64,000 bases of DNA from Limnothrix sp. FACHB-406 (GTDB lineage: Bacteria; Cyanobacteriota; Cyanobacteriia; CACIAM-69d): positions 94,920 through 158,919 of the forward strand of contig NZ_JACJSP010000009.1 in the NCBI RefSeq assembly GCF_014698235.1, read 5' to 3'. The translations under genes and the position numbers were made by a program. Each line of letters opens with the position of its first letter. The first letter of the stretch is position 1. Below, piece by piece: positions 18,119-29,359 of the stretch. Below the pieces are notes generated by a model. The model saw only the letters and a program-made list of their open reading frames with translations. It was not told the origin of the DNA and did no database searches.

Positions 18119-19546
18119 TTATTTGCCAATACAAAAGCGGCTGAAAATTCGATCGAGCACGGATTCTGTGACCTCTTCGCCGGTGATTTCCCCCAGGGCT
18201 TGAATCGCATCCCGCAGGTCGATCGTCCAAAAATCCAGGGGCAATTGTTGATCCATGGTTTCGCAGACCCGCCCGATCGCCTGTTGGGCCCGCAGCAGGG
18301 CCGCCGCTTGCCGCTGATTAATCGCCACATCCAAATCAGCCGCCTGCACCCGACCCGATCGGGTAATTTGCAAAATCGCCTGCTCCAAATCGTCAATGCC
18401 GCGCCCTTCTGCCGCCGCCGTGTAAACCACCTGGGCAAAATCCTGGGGCAACAGAGATGAAATCGTTTCCGGAGCCACCAAATCGATTTTGTTCACCACC
18501 AAAACGGTTGGCGGCAGAGGTCGATCGGGGTCGGCGGCGCGGATTTGTTCATAGATGGCTCGATCGCCCCCCGTCCAGCCCCGGGGCGCTTCAATCACCA
18601 ACAGCAGCAGATCCGCTGATCGGGCCGCGGCCCGCGATCGCTCCACCCCAATTTTTTCCACCAGGTCATCGGTTTCCCGAATCCCCGCCGTATCCAGCAC
18701 TTGGATTGGGATGCCGCCCACCACCAGCCGCGATTCCACCACGTCCCGTGTGGTTCCCGGCAACTCCGTGACGATCGCCCGATCGCTCCGGCTCCAGGCG
18801 TTCAACAGGCTGGACTTGCCCGCGTTCGGTCGCCCGACGATCGCCACCTTCAAGCCGCTGCGCAACAGCTCACCCCGATCGGCCGTGGCCAACCAGCGAT
18901 CGATCTGGCTGGCGATGGTTTGCAGGGCCGCTGTCACGGCGGGCAAATCCAGCGGCGGCAGGTCATCTTCAAAATCAATGCGGGCCTCAATTTCCGCCAA
19001 CCAGTCCATGCAGCTCGATCGCAAATCGCGAATCGGCCGGGCCAGCTTCCCTTGCACCCCCGCCAAGGCCGCCTGGGCCGCCTGGGGCGACTGGGCCCCC
19101 ACCAAGTCCGCGACGCTTTCCGCCTGGGTCAGGTCAATCCGCCCATTCAAAAACGCCCGCAGCGTAAATTCCCCCGGTTGCCCCAGACGCGCCCCCTGCT
19201 GCAAACAGAGCTGTAGTGTTTGTTGCGCCACCATCATTCCCCCGTGGCAGTGGAGTTCCACCACGTCCTCGCGGGTGTAGGTGCGCGGAGCCGCCATCAA
19301 CAACAGCAACGCTTCGTCAACGGTTTCGCCCGTTTGGGGATTGTGCAAATAGCCATACAAAATTCGGTGGCTTTCCCAGGGTTGGGAGCCAGGGGCCCGA
19401 AAAATTCGCCGGGCGATCGCCCAGGACTCGGGCCCCGACATCCGCACAATGCCAACGCTGCCCTGTTGCGGCACAATCGCCGTCGCGATCGCCACGATCG
19501 TGTCTTGCTTTGTGGCCGATGCACCCATAGGTTCGGTCTGTTGCAA
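18119..19546 (-). CDS. mnmE: tRNA modification GTPase MnmE
   Basis: 475 residues, the full family length. It works with MnmG to place the carboxymethylaminomethyl group on U34 of certain tRNAs. N-terminal folate-binding domain 1-130 with SVGIVRMSG and HCHGG; helical domain; G domain with G1 GRPNAGKS (238-245), G2 TTRD, G3 DTAG (285-288), G4 NKID; and the family-defining C-terminal CIGK with the catalytic Cys at 472. ATG 19546 is used; M7 (19528) is an alternative. Upstream on the same strand is the DUF1499 gene, 112 bases away. Confidence 0.95.
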   Translation of the reverse strand: MQQTEPMGASATKQDTIVAIATAIVPQQGSVGIVRMSGPESWAIARRIFRAPGSQPWESHRILYGYLHNPQTGETVDEALLLLMAAPRTYTREDVVELHCHGGMMVAQQTLQLCLQQGARLGQPGEFTLRAFLNGRIDLTQAESVADLVGAQSPQAAQAALAGVQGKLARPIRDLRSSCMDWLAEIEARIDFEDDLPPLDLPAVTAALQTIASQIDRWLATADRGELLRSGLKVAIVGRPNAGKSSLLNAWSRSDRAIVTELPGTTRDVVESRLVVGGIPIQVLDTAGIRETDDLVEKIGVERSRAAARSADLLLLVIEAPRGWTGGDRAIYEQIRAADPDRPLPPTVLVVNKIDLVAPETISSLLPQDFAQVVYTAAAEGRGIDDLEQAILQITRSGRVQAADLDVAINQRQAAALLRAQQAIGRVCETMDQQLPLDFWTIDLRDAIQALGEITGEEVTESVLDRIFSRFCIGK

Positions 19547-19658
19547 TCCTCTGCAATGGTTCTGTTTTCAGGAATCAGGGGACTGATCTAGGACATGAAT
19601 TCGCCCAAATTAGCCCATGAGTTTAGAAAACTCATTCAGGGGCTGAATGATCAAGAAA

Positions 19659-20321
19659 TTAACTCTCAGGAGTTGAATTCTCAGGAGTTGAATTCGAGAG
19701 CGTGGGGATCAATGCGGCCTGTTCCAAAGCCAGCTTTTGGGTCAATTGGGCCCGCAGGGTTTCGATGCGCTGGCGATTGAGTCCCAAGTCTGATTCTCCC
19801 AATCGCGAAGCCGATCGCACCTGAATTTGATTGGTTTCTCCATCTAGCAAAAATTCCACATCATCCACAAACCCCAGCAGCGGTGTGGCGAATTCTGCGT
19901 AGAGATAATCGGGCGATTCAGTAATCACGGTGGTGCGTTCCGTCGCTTTCACCAATTCGGTCAGGGCCGCAAAGACATGATCAGCATCGCCCATAATCTG
20001 GAGCGGGGCGATCGTGTGTTGCAAATCCGTGATTGGGGTTTGGCTGCTGACGCAATTGGGACTGTTGGGACAGGGGCGAAGTTGACCCGCCACTGCGCCC
20101 AAGTTTTCGGGGCGATTGCCCGCAAACAAATTGCCAAAAACAGAACCCATGACCGGCCCGGGCGCGGCCCAGGCCGTGGTTGCCGGTAGCCACAGCAGCA
20201 GGGCGGCCACCCAAGCCAACCAGCCGGGGGCGTTGCCGTTGCCCGATCGCAGCGAATGGCTTTGGGTTCTGAACTGATTTTGATCTTGTGGTTTCCCCAT
20301 CACCCCACCCATAGGTTGCAT
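19659..20321 (-). CDS. DUF1499 family exported protein
   Basis: A 220-residue protein with an N-terminal hydrophobic segment (about 32-50, ending WAAP, a plausible signal cleavage near residue 52) and then the DUF1499 domain, recognised by LRPCPNSPNCVSSQ near 82-95 and YLYAEFATPLLGFVDDVEFLLD near 145-165. DUF1499 proteins occur in cyanobacteria and chloroplasts without a firm biochemical role. The last residues (STPEN-STPES) come from two copies of a 15-base direct repeat at 19665-19694, an in-frame example of the repeats seen in spacers. Confidence 0.83.
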   Translation of the reverse strand: MQPMGGVMGKPQDQNQFRTQSHSLRSGNGNAPGWLAWVAALLLWLPATTAWAAPGPVMGSVFGNLFAGNRPENLGAVAGQLRPCPNSPNCVSSQTPITDLQHTIAPLQIMGDADHVFAALTELVKATERTTVITESPDYLYAEFATPLLGFVDDVEFLLDGETNQIQVRSASRLGESDLGLNRQRIETLRAQLTQKLALEQAALIPTLSNSTPENSTPES

Positions 20322-20622
20322 CCGCCGTTTGTTAATTTTGGGTCTTGAATTGAATGAACTGAATTGGACGAACTGAGCTTAGCCAATTGAGTTGGATCGG
20401 CTCAGTTTTTAGCCTAGTTGAGCTGAATTTTGGTCAAGTCAATTGGGCAAATCTTCAGGCCAGCACTGTTGCAAAATCAGGGATGCATCTTCACGGAGCC
20501 AGCCCGACGCTGCGGAACGGATGCGTTCGATCGATTTCCCTGGCCCTAGAGTAACGATTTCCCAAAAAGTTGGCTGGCTGGGATCAGGGTTTGGGCAAAA
20601 CCATGGGCGCAAACATGAGCGC

Positions 20623-20650
20623 AAAAAAGGGCGCGGTAGCTCCCACGCCC
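20623..20650 (-). terminator. Intrinsic terminator of rpsF
   Basis: On the minus strand GGGCGTGG (20650-20643), loop GAGCTA, and CCGCGCCC (20636-20629) form a stem with one mismatch, followed by six T. It lies about 60 bases past the rpsF stop. The remainder of the 20322-20711 spacer consists of GAATTGAA/GTTGGA-type low-complexity sequence. Confidence 0.85.
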
Positions 20651-20711
20651 TGGCCCTTAAGTTGTTTTGGTTTGAATGGAAGCTCAAACCCCACTCGATC
20701 GAGCTTGGGAT

Positions 20712-21050
20712 TTAAGCAGCCGATTCCGCTTCGGCGGCGGCCTTCACCTTGCGAGGATCGAGCTTAATCGTCAGGTAGCGAATCACGTCTTCGCTGAGGC
20801 GCATGGCCTTTTCCATGGGGGCGATGTGGCTGCCGGTGGCGTGTTCGTAGTTCATTTGGATGTACACACCTTCGCGGCAACGGTTGATTTCATAGGACAG
20901 CCGGCGCTTGCCACGGTGTTGGATTTCGAGGCCGGTGGCTCCTTGCTCCGTCAGCATTGTCCGATATTTGTTGATGTTGGCATCCACGGCCTCTTCGTTG
21001 AGGTCGGGGCGCAGGATGTACATCGTTTCGTAGAGGCGATTTGCAGACAT
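20712..21050 (-). CDS. rpsF: 30S ribosomal protein S6
   Basis: A 112-residue S6 protein: [20 protein letters not shown] opening, then GKRRLSYEI and GVYIQMNYE strands and a C-terminal ALA/GLU-rich tail (AAAEAESAA). It binds the central domain of 16S rRNA together with S18. ATG 21050 is chosen, with AAGGAA about 10 bases upstream; the open frame to 21137 adds residues not found in S6. The gene appears monocistronic, with its own terminator. Confidence 0.95.
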   Translation of the reverse strand: MSANRLYETMYILRPDLNEEAVDANINKYRTMLTEQGATGLEIQHRGKRRLSYEINRCREGVYIQMNYEHATGSHIAPMEKAMRLSEDVIRYLTIKLDPRKVKAAAEAESAA

Positions 21051-21223
21051 GGATGGGTAGTTCCTTGCGGACAATAGAATGGTCGATCGGGCTGACTGGG
21101 GGGCAATGCTGAGGGCCCCGCTGTTGCCGATCGACAAGGATTCACGGGCTGTATATCATACCCCACCGAGGGGCTGCCCGATCGCCCGAATTCTCCCGAT
21201 CGCCCCAATGCTGTGAACAGCGA

Positions 21224-21706
21224 TTAGCGCACCTGCATATGCACCGCTTCCGAGAGGCTGGGAATTTCTGCCAAGCGCCCCAAAGCCGACTGAACGATCG
21301 AGTAAATGGCTGCCGCTACAACTCCTAAAAATACGGTGCTGCCCAAGGTCTCCTCAATGAACCCCCCCATTGGCTGGAAGATCACGCCAATTACTAAGCT
21401 ACAGAGTGACACCAAAATCGAAATCAGAATCGATTGCATGGTGTTGAAGCGAATGAAATAGCTGATGTTGCTGTTACGAACCACCAACAGGAACAGCACC
21501 AAAAAGATGATGAAGCTCATGAAGGGAATTTGGTAGAGCTGAAGCAGGGGCAGCAGCGGCACATACAACACCTGCAAAAATGGCAGTTCCCGGAAGATGG
21601 AGTCACTAAACCTCGCCACATCCACCAGCGGCAGGGCATAGACCAAAGCACCAAACAGGCGATCGCGCCAAGTTGTCGTCGTTCCGCGCCAGTTCACGAT
21701 CGGCAT
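21224..21706 (-). CDS. Tic20 family membrane protein
   Basis: A 160-residue protein with four hydrophobic helices (about 18-32, 45-82, 90-110 and 122-142). The pattern DRLFGALVYALPLVD, FPFM/PFMSFIIFLVLFLLVVRN and YFIRFNTMQSILI is that of Tic20/Ycf60, the cyanobacterial relatives of a chloroplast inner-envelope import channel component. The bacterial role is not established. It lies between tgt and rpsF on the same strand with a 117-base gap to tgt. Confidence 0.85.
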   Translation of the reverse strand: MPIVNWRGTTTTWRDRLFGALVYALPLVDVARFSDSIFRELPFLQVLYVPLLPLLQLYQIPFMSFIIFLVLFLLVVRNSNISYFIRFNTMQSILISILVSLCSLVIGVIFQPMGGFIEETLGSTVFLGVVAAAIYSIVQSALGRLAEIPSLSEAVHMQVR

Positions 21707-21822
21707 CTCCCGAGAGCAATGAATTGATCTATTTTAGACGCTGGTTTTGGGCGGGCCATGGTGCGATCGCCCCACTTGATCGCGCTTCTGCTGGCGATCG
21801 CCCGTGGATCATGGGTGGATGC

Positions 21823-23272
<1,450 letters not shown>

Positions 23273-24466
23273 TTAGCGTGCCGCCCGCACCAGTAGCCCC
23301 GTACCCAACGCCCCAACCACCAGCAAAGGTAACCAAGCCGCCACCATCGGAGACAGAAACTCTGTGCGGGCCAAGGCATCCATCAGGAAAGCCAACAAAT
23401 AATAGGCGAAAATGACCACCACGCTCACCCCAAAACTGGTGGCGCGGCCAAGGCGTTGATGGCGACGATTGGCCAGTGCTGAACCCACCAAACCAAAGCC
23501 TACGCAAATGAAGGGAAATGCGTATTTTTGCTGAATTCGCAGCTCTAACTTGGTGATTTCTGCTCGCTCGCCGCTCTGACGCAAAATGGCCAAACGTTCC
23601 TGGGCTTCGGCAATATTCAGCTCATTGGAGAAGCGATCGCGCACGGCCAAATCAAGGGGCGTTCGGGGTAGCTGCAACCGTTGTTGTTCAAAACGCAAAA
23701 TATCGCGGTAGGAACCATCGGGAGCCACCAAATAAATCGTGCCATCTCGGAAATCCCAGGCCCGTTCTTGGGGATTCCAAACGGCAGATTTGGCGGTCAC
23801 AATCTGACTGATGCCCGCCTGGGAGCGATCGATAATCGTCAGGGACAGCATCTGCTTGCCGTCATAGCGCTCGGCATAAAACACACGGCTGAGAATGCTT
23901 TTTTTCTCACCGTCCGGTTTTTCGACTTCGCTGAATTCCCGATAGAAAATATTTTCTTCCCGGAAAGAGGGTTGATTATCGTCGGTTCCTAGGGCCCGCT
24001 CCAAAATGGTGGTGGCTTGGTAGTTGGCAGCGGGCACTAATGCTTCGTTAAAAACAAAAGTTAAACCCGTGACAAACAGACTGAGTACCAAGGCCGGCGC
24101 AACAATTCGATAAACCCCAATGCCGCAACTGCGGAGGGCCACCAATTCGCTGTCGTTGGACAGCCGCCCAAAGGCCATCATGGAGGCCAACAGGGTGGAC
24201 ATGGGGAAAGACAGCACGATGAAGTAGGGCATTTGCAGCAACATCACCTGCATGGCCAGGTGAATGGGCAATCCTTCTTCTACGACTTTGCGCACAAGGT
24301 CAAAAACCGTGCCGACGGAAACCCCGATCGAGGAGAATGCACCAACCCCAAACAGAAAGGGCATGGCCAATTCCTTGGCCAGGTAACGATCCATCACGCT
24401 GATTTGTGGCAGCCAGTTTTGCCAAGGGGGGGCGGAGGATGGCTGGGGTACGGTGTTGGAGGTCAT
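23273..24466 (-). CDS. LptF/LptG family lipopolysaccharide export permease
   Basis: A 397-residue YjgP/YjgQ-type permease: helices at about 33-55, 65-85, 105-130, a large periplasmic domain about 150-310, and three C-terminal helices about 320-392. MDRYLAKELAMPFLFGV and LPMSTLLASMM-like FPMSTLLASMMAFGRLSNDSELVALRSCG are hallmark segments; the latter contacts the ATPase. It extracts LPS from the inner membrane with LptB. Only one permease gene is present here, as common in cyanobacteria where a single LptF/G may form a homodimer (inference). It sits 81 bases after lptB on the same strand. Confidence 0.9.
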   Translation of the reverse strand: MTSNTVPQPSSAPPWQNWLPQISVMDRYLAKELAMPFLFGVGAFSSIGVSVGTVFDLVRKVVEEGLPIHLAMQVMLLQMPYFIVLSFPMSTLLASMMAFGRLSNDSELVALRSCGIGVYRIVAPALVLSLFVTGLTFVFNEALVPAANYQATTILERALGTDDNQPSFREENIFYREFSEVEKPDGEKKSILSRVFYAERYDGKQMLSLTIIDRSQAGISQIVTAKSAVWNPQERAWDFRDGTIYLVAPDGSYRDILRFEQQRLQLPRTPLDLAVRDRFSNELNIAEAQERLAILRQSGERAEITKLELRIQQKYAFPFICVGFGLVGSALANRRHQRLGRATSFGVSVVVIFAYYLLAFLMDALARTEFLSPMVAAWLPLLVVGALGTGLLVRAAR

Positions 24467-24547
24467 AGGGTGTCTGGTCGGGAATAGCGGCTGAGGGGCC
24501 TGCGAGAAGGCGAGGGTTGGAGTGGGGGCTGAGGCAGGGGTGGAACG

Positions 24548-25276
24548 TTAGGGCTGAAATTTGTCACCCAAGTAATATTGCCGCACCAAGGGGTTGCCAT
24601 ACAGCTCGGTGGCGTTTCCGGAGGCGAGGATCTGGCCTTCCCGCAAAATATAGGCGCGATCGACAATTTCCAGGGTTTCCCGCACGTTGTGATCGGTAAT
24701 CAGAATCCCCATGCCCCGATCGCGTAGTCCGGCCACGATGCGTTGAATTTCGGCCACTGCGATCGGGTCGATGCCCGCAAAGGGTTCATCCAGCAACAGG
24801 AACTGGGGCCCCTCCAATCCCACGGCTAAGGCGCGGGCAATTTCCGTGCGGCGGCGCTCACCCCCTGACACCTGAATTCCCGGCGTGTGGGCCACTTTCT
24901 CCAGCCCAAAATCTTGCACCAACTGCTGGAGACGGCGCTCCTGCATCTCTCGGGGTAGCTTGGCTTGCTGCAACACCAGGCGCAAGTTATCCGCCACACT
25001 CAGGTGGCGAAACACACTCGGTTCTTGGGCCAGGTAACCAATGCCGAGGCGGGCCCGTTGGTGAATGGGTTGTTCGGTAATGTCTTGGTCATCAAGCCAC
25101 ACATGGCCGCTGTCGGGCCGTTCCAACCCCGTGGCCATATAGAAAACGGTGGTTTTGCCTGCGCCGTTTGGCCCCAGCAGCCCAACCACCTCCCCCCGTT
25201 CCACCGTGAGGCTAACGCGGTTGACAATTAGACGCTCACCGTAGGCTTTCTGGACGTTTTCAAGAACAATCTTCAA
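24548..25276 (-). CDS. lptB: LPS export ABC transporter ATP-binding protein
   Basis: A 243-residue ABC ATPase: Walker A GPNGAGKT (35-42), Q-loop LAQEPSVFRHLSV, signature VSGGERRRTEIARAL, Walker B FLLLDEPFAGID, switch His in ITDHNVRE. FAGIDP and NVRETL are the LptB-type variants. It powers the LptF/G permease encoded next to it. The start is probably TTG 25276 (MKIVLENVQK); the frame is open to 25354, where it would overlap the upstream LptA-like gene by 20 bases. No ATG exists near the conserved N terminus. Confidence 0.92.
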   Translation of the reverse strand: MKIVLENVQKAYGERLIVNRVSLTVERGEVVGLLGPNGAGKTTVFYMATGLERPDSGHVWLDDQDITEQPIHQRARLGIGYLAQEPSVFRHLSVADNLRLVLQQAKLPREMQERRLQQLVQDFGLEKVAHTPGIQVSGGERRRTEIARALAVGLEGPQFLLLDEPFAGIDPIAVAEIQRIVAGLRDRGMGILITDHNVRETLEIVDRAYILREGQILASGNATELYGNPLVRQYYLGDKFQP

Positions 25277-25334
25277 CGGTGTACCCCCACGAAAGGATGC
25301 AAGCCGGCCAGCGGCGATCGAACAGCGGTAAATT

Positions 25335-25895
25335 TTAGGGCGCGGTGGGGGCAAACAGCGAAGGCACGGCCGGCGCGGCAGGCAGTCCCCCCGCCGGCCC
25401 CGAAGACGAAGGCAAGACCGTGGGCGTGGTGGTGTCCAACACTAAGTAGACCGATTCCACTTGGCGGTTGGGCAAGGGCAGCGCGATCGATCGCCCTTCA
25501 TCGACATAGTAGGTGACCGTTTCGGCCCGCAGGCTATTGCCGTCTTGCAGCACAAACACATCGCCCGACATCACCAAGCGGCGTTCGTTGCTGAAATATT
25601 GTGCCTGGGCGGCGGTGGCTTTGAGCATCCGAGCGGGATAGTCCACCTGAACGTTGCCCCGCGCCGTCACAATTCCCGCGATCGAGTTGGCCTCTTGCAC
25701 GTCGGAGATGACCGTCATCGGCTGGCGCACTGGAACCGGCTGCGTGGGGGGCGCTGGCTGGGCGATCGCCTGGGACACCTGCCCAATTCCCATCGCCGCC
25801 GCCATCAGACTGGCTCCCATGGCCCGCCGGGCCCGCTTGGCTGCGGCCCTTTGGCTCGATCGAGTTCTGCCCACTGGTTGACCCACCATAGTCAT
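25335..25895 (-). CDS. LptA/OstA-like periplasmic protein
   Basis: A 186-residue protein with an N-terminal signal-like segment (basic to residue 25, hydrophobic 26-44 ending AIAQP) and an OstA/LptA beta-jellyroll domain, seen in the strand pattern GIVTARGNVQVDY, RRLVMSGDVFVLQDGNSLRAETVTYYVDEGR. A proline/serine-rich tail follows (about 155-186). Its position directly before lptB and the permease supports the LPS-bridge role. The low similarity of the tail to LptA is expected in cyanobacteria. Confidence 0.85.
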   Translation of the reverse strand: MTMVGQPVGRTRSSQRAAAKRARRAMGASLMAAAMGIGQVSQAIAQPAPPTQPVPVRQPMTVISDVQEANSIAGIVTARGNVQVDYPARMLKATAAQAQYFSNERRLVMSGDVFVLQDGNSLRAETVTYYVDEGRSIALPLPNRQVESVYLVLDTTTPTVLPSSSGPAGGLPAAPAVPSLFAPTAP

Positions 25896-26603
25896 TGGTT
25901 CAAAAACGAAGGTTTAAAGGCAAAGAAGAGACGGCTAATGCTAAAGATGGCTAACTCAACGATCACCCAGTAGCCCACTTAGCAACTGATTGGTTCGATC
26001 GCTGGATCGACGTTTCAGGGTGCTTGAGGGGGCTGCTGCTTCAGTGGTCTATTGAATTTGGCAACATACCAGAGACAACCCACATTAACCCAAGAGGGGA
26101 GATCACCCGACGGCGATCGCGTAGCCTTGAGATCCGCAGCGTTGAGATGAATCGAGATCATAGGATCGCCCCAGATAGTTTAGCGAACGCTTGCAACGTC
26201 AACCGTTCGTCATTGCCCATTTGCCAAACGGTGGTGGCGGCCCATGTCTCAAAGGTTCGTGCGGTCGGTCATTTCGCCCCTGCCTCCCCGCCTCAGAACT
26301 CTAAAGATTCAGAACCGATCGCCCCGGTTCCCATTAGCGGCTGAATGTATCTGGCGATCGTTGTCTGTAGTTTGCCTCTAGTTTGTCTGTCGTTGTTGCT
26401 GGTTCGTTGCTGGTGGTTTTTGGGAATTGGCTTTTGATGACCCTGGCAGATGGTCGATGAACTACCTAAAAATCGTCTGTGCGTAATCTATGAATGGTTG
26501 CCTATGAATCGCGATCAATCAATTGCGATTTGTAAGTTGTTTTCTGACGATTAAATGCTCTAATTAATTGCTCTAATTAATTTACCCAAGTCATTGATGA
26601 TGC
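25896..26603. other. Non-coding spacer
   Basis: About 700 bases between the minus-strand LptA-like gene and the small DUF3493 gene. A 106-codon plus frame (26024-26344) has no protein-like composition. From 26360 to 26430 there are TTTGTCTGT / GTTGCTGGTTC short repeats. No RNA gene or terminator is clear. Confidence 0.55.
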
Positions 26604-26867
26604 TTATTGATTTCGCTCCCGTCCCCGATCGATCCGAAATAACCAAACCATCAATGCCACCACACCCGCTTGCAGTGCCAAATTAGGCAAAACATCCGCT
26701 GGGTTTTCGCCCGCTAACAGTTTCAGCAAAAAAATGAACCCACCCAGTGCTCCCGAAGCAGCAAAAGCACCATAGAACAAGCGTCGAAGACCTCGATAGG
26801 GAGCGGCGGCTTCTGCTCGCAGTCGAGCCATGGTTTCTGCATCTAGGGGGCGAGGACGATTGGCCAT
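26604..26867 (-). CDS. Small two-helix membrane protein (DUF3493-like)
   Basis: An 87-residue protein: polar N terminus (RPLDAETMARLRAEAAAPYRGLRR), two membrane helices (about 30-50 and 62-80), and a basic end (RIDRGRERNQ). This is the layout of the DUF3493 family of cyanobacteria and plastids, which has no firm function that I can name. It stands alone between two long spacers. Confidence 0.7.
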   Translation of the reverse strand: MANRPRPLDAETMARLRAEAAAPYRGLRRLFYGAFAASGALGGFIFLLKLLAGENPADVLPNLALQAGVVALMVWLFRIDRGRERNQ

Positions 26868-27637
26868 GTTGGGGGATTGCCTGATGGAATTGGCGTTGAT
26901 TTGGACTATTTGGACGGCTTTGGGAAACCGTTTGATTATTTTATCACCAGGTCACTCGATCGCCTGATCTGGTGACTTAAAGGATTGTTGATGATTGAAA
27001 TTCTCTTAACTGCCGGTTGTGCTGATCAAGGATCGATTTGTGCTAATCAAGGGTTGATCGATGGCAGTTCAGTTATTAAAAATTCTCAATTAATTTTTTT
27101 AGTTAATTTGATTTTTAGTTAATCTCTGTTTTTGATTTTTATGATTGCTTGCTTTGATCAATTCAAGAATTGTCTTTATTTTAAGCAAATTGGGGCTGGT
27201 TCTTGATTGGTTTTGGTGAATCCTTACAATGCAACTTGTAATACAACGAATGAATTTTAGAGTATCTGGTTTTGCTTTGCGGGTCTTACCCACTAACGAA
27301 GACAAGAAGCTTCAGTCCCTTGCCCTAACGACGATTAGTGCTTGATCTGTGTCCAAAAATACTGTTCAGACAGCCTCTGAGAGAAATTTCAATCCCTTGG
27401 CGAAGCTACCTGGAAAAGGCTTTCAGAAAGTACTTCAGTAAGAATATGCTATGCTTACTGAAACTAATTCTCAAGGATCTAAATCCTACTCAACCTTAAA
27501 GCAGTTCGCTTATTGAGAAATCTTTGAGTTAAAACGGTTTTGGGAACACTTTCACGACTTCGGGTTTGGGCATGGGGCTTGGCATCAGAGGGGCGATTGT
27601 GGGCGATCGCGCGGCAACCGGTAAGAGGGAGCGCTCA
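26868..27637. other. AT-rich non-coding spacer with a possible operator
   Basis: Very AT-rich at 27060-27270. At 27303-27322 there is a degenerate family-A palindrome (CAAGAAGCTTCAGTCCCTTG) whose right flank (ACGATTAG-GCTTGATC) matches the flank of the 23060 copy. At 27434-27462 a perfect 9-base inverted repeat, TTCAGTAAG and CTTACTGAA, encloses 11 bases; it could be an operator or a hairpin upstream of the lipoprotein gene. No gene seen. Confidence 0.65.
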
Positions 27638-28153
27638 TTGAAATGGGAACTTGGGGGCGCGATCGGGCGCGGAATGTTGCTCACGGTTTCGATCGCCCTG
27701 GGGTTGACCCTGAGCGGTTGCCCCACCCAGCCCACGGCCCAGCGATCGCCCGGAAACCCCAAGGACTGCCCGAGGTGTGATTTTGCGGGTAAGGATCTGA
27801 GCAATCAAGACTTTGCCGGGGCGAACCTGAATGGAGCCAACTTTCAAAAGGCCAATTTGACCGGGGTGAACCTGAGCCAGGCCAAGCTGGACGGGGCCAA
27901 TTTTCAGCAAGCGAATTTAACCAAAGCCGACCTGAGCCAGGCGGGCATGAACCAAGCCAAGCTGACGGGGGCGAACCTCAGCGAAGCCCGGCTCACCAAA
28001 ACCTATCTTCGGGGGGCTGACTTGACCCAAGCCAAGCTGACGGGAGCCGACTTGAGCGGCGCAGATTTGCTGAACGCCAGCCCCTCCAAGCTTGATCTCA
28101 GCGGGGTCAAAACCCTGGGCACAACCTTGCCGGATGGGAGCCAAGGAAAATGA
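27638..28153 (+). CDS. Pentapeptide-repeat lipoprotein
   Basis: About 171 residues. A signal peptide with lipobox LSGC (Cys 28) is followed by roughly 20 pentapeptide repeats of the A(D/N)LXX type (for example GANLNGANFQKANLTGVNLS), forming a right-handed quadrilateral beta-helix. I chose TTG 27638 because AGAGGGAG lies six bases before it and it gives a normal signal length; ATG 27572 is in frame but would make a 50-residue pre-lipobox segment. It overlaps the next gene by four bases (ATGA), so the two are coupled. Targets of such lipoproteins are unknown. Confidence 0.82.
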   Translation: MKWELGGAIGRGMLLTVSIALGLTLSGCPTQPTAQRSPGNPKDCPRCDFAGKDLSNQDFAGANLNGANFQKANLTGVNLSQAKLDGANFQQANLTKADLSQAGMNQAKLTGANLSEARLTKTYLRGADLTQAKLTGADLSGADLLNASPSKLDLSGVKTLGTTLPDGSQGK

Positions 28154-29163
28154 GCAGTAACCTTCCGGTTTCCGATCAGGCCTTGGTGACTGTGCGTTCA
28201 GAAGAAGTTCCTAGGACTGCTCGATCGGCGATCGTGGGGAGCCAGGGGCCCGATGCAGGGGCGATCGACCCGATGGAGGAGTCCCCGCCTAGCCATTCCC
28301 CCACCAGAAACCCATCACCCAGCAGCGCATCGCAACAAAACGCCCCCCCAAGGCGAGGGCCCGAGTTGGTGGACTGGTCTCCCAGTGCCAAAATCAGCCT
28401 TTGGGGGGCCATGGGCCTGGGCGTGGTGGTGTCCGTGGTGCTCCATGGGGCGGTGTTGTTGCTGCCAATGCCCAAGGAGCCGGACAAGGTGGCCCTGCCC
28501 CTAAGCGCCCAAGAGGCCCCCATTCGGGTCACCAATTTGCCGAAAACCACCCCGGCCCGATCGACCCCCTCCCCCAGCCCCGCGCGATCGACCCCGGCCC
28601 AACGCCGGGCCGATCGCGCCGCAACCCCAAAACCGAAACCGAAAGTCAATCAGCCCAATCGGGTGGTGGTTCCCAAGCCCCAAACCGCCAAACCGGCCCC
28701 GGCTCCGTCAGCAGCACCCAGCCCAAGCCCCAATCCCACACCCAGCCCCACGCCCAGCCCAAGTCCTAGCCCCGAACCTAGCCCTAGCCCCACGCCCCAA
28801 GGTTTACCGGCGTTGGCGGGGTTGAATGCTGGCGGGGCCGCTTGTGCCCCCGATCGCCCCGATGGGTGCTATTCCCTGCCGGAAAACCTCAGCATTCACA
28901 GCGTCACGCCAGAGGTGATCCAAAATTCCCTGGGCCCCGATGTGACGGTGGCCGAAATTCCCGCAATCTACGAAAACACGGAACAGGCTCGGGAATTTGT
29001 GGTGTCGGATCCCCGTCGCGATTCAGCCGATCAAGTGGTGGGTTATTACTACGTAATTTCCACTCAAGTGCGTGGTCAGGTGGGGGCCATCATTGTCGGC
29101 AGCCGCGATCGACTGCTATCCCTGGATGCTATCCAAGCGGCGGCGGGTGCGGAAATTAATTAA
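28150..29163 (+). CDS. TonB-like protein with proline-rich spacer
   Basis: A 337-residue protein: cytoplasmic N terminus of about 80 residues, one membrane helix about 84-107 (containing SVVLHG, a TonB-type SxxxH motif), a long Pro/Ser/Lys-rich spacer about 115-220 with PSPSPTP runs, then a C-terminal domain with Cys pairs (ACAPDRPDGCYSLP) and a YYYVISTQ strand. The plan matches TonB, but the C terminus is not recognisably the canonical TonB domain. The protein at 61338 has the same plan and lies beside exbB-exbD, so this is probably a second TonB paralogue, coupled by an ATGA overlap to a pentapeptide lipoprotein. Confidence 0.75.
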   Translation: MSSNLPVSDQALVTVRSEEVPRTARSAIVGSQGPDAGAIDPMEESPPSHSPTRNPSPSSASQQNAPPRRGPELVDWSPSAKISLWGAMGLGVVVSVVLHGAVLLLPMPKEPDKVALPLSAQEAPIRVTNLPKTTPARSTPSPSPARSTPAQRRADRAATPKPKPKVNQPNRVVVPKPQTAKPAPAPSAAPSPSPNPTPSPTPSPSPSPEPSPSPTPQGLPALAGLNAGGAACAPDRPDGCYSLPENLSIHSVTPEVIQNSLGPDVTVAEIPAIYENTEQAREFVVSDPRRDSADQVVGYYYVISTQVRGQVGAIIVGSRDRLLSLDAIQAAAGAEIN

Positions 29164-29323
29164 TGAGTTAATTAAAAAAAGAGTCTTGAAAAGAGATTGA
29201 GAGATTTTTAAAAAGAAATTCTCGAAAAGAGATTTTCGGAAAGCAGCTTGCTAGAAAAGCTTTGGGCAAAATTGCCATGGAAACGTTTCCACCAAGGCAA
29301 GGTTTCGATCAAAAATTGCCATG

Positions 29324-29359
29324 AAAAACTCCCAAGCCGAGACATAGCCTCGCTTGGGA
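29324..29359 (-). terminator. Intrinsic terminator of the FutA-type gene
   Basis: On the minus strand TCCCAAG (29359-29353), inner CGAG, loop, CTCG and CTTGGGA (29336-29330) form an 11-bp stem with one bulge, followed by G and five T. It lies about 75 bases past the stop at 29434. Confidence 0.85.

Noticed and set aside
26024..26344. 106-codon plus frame
   Set aside because: Composition looks like translated spacer DNA (RRRSRSLEIRS); no start context.
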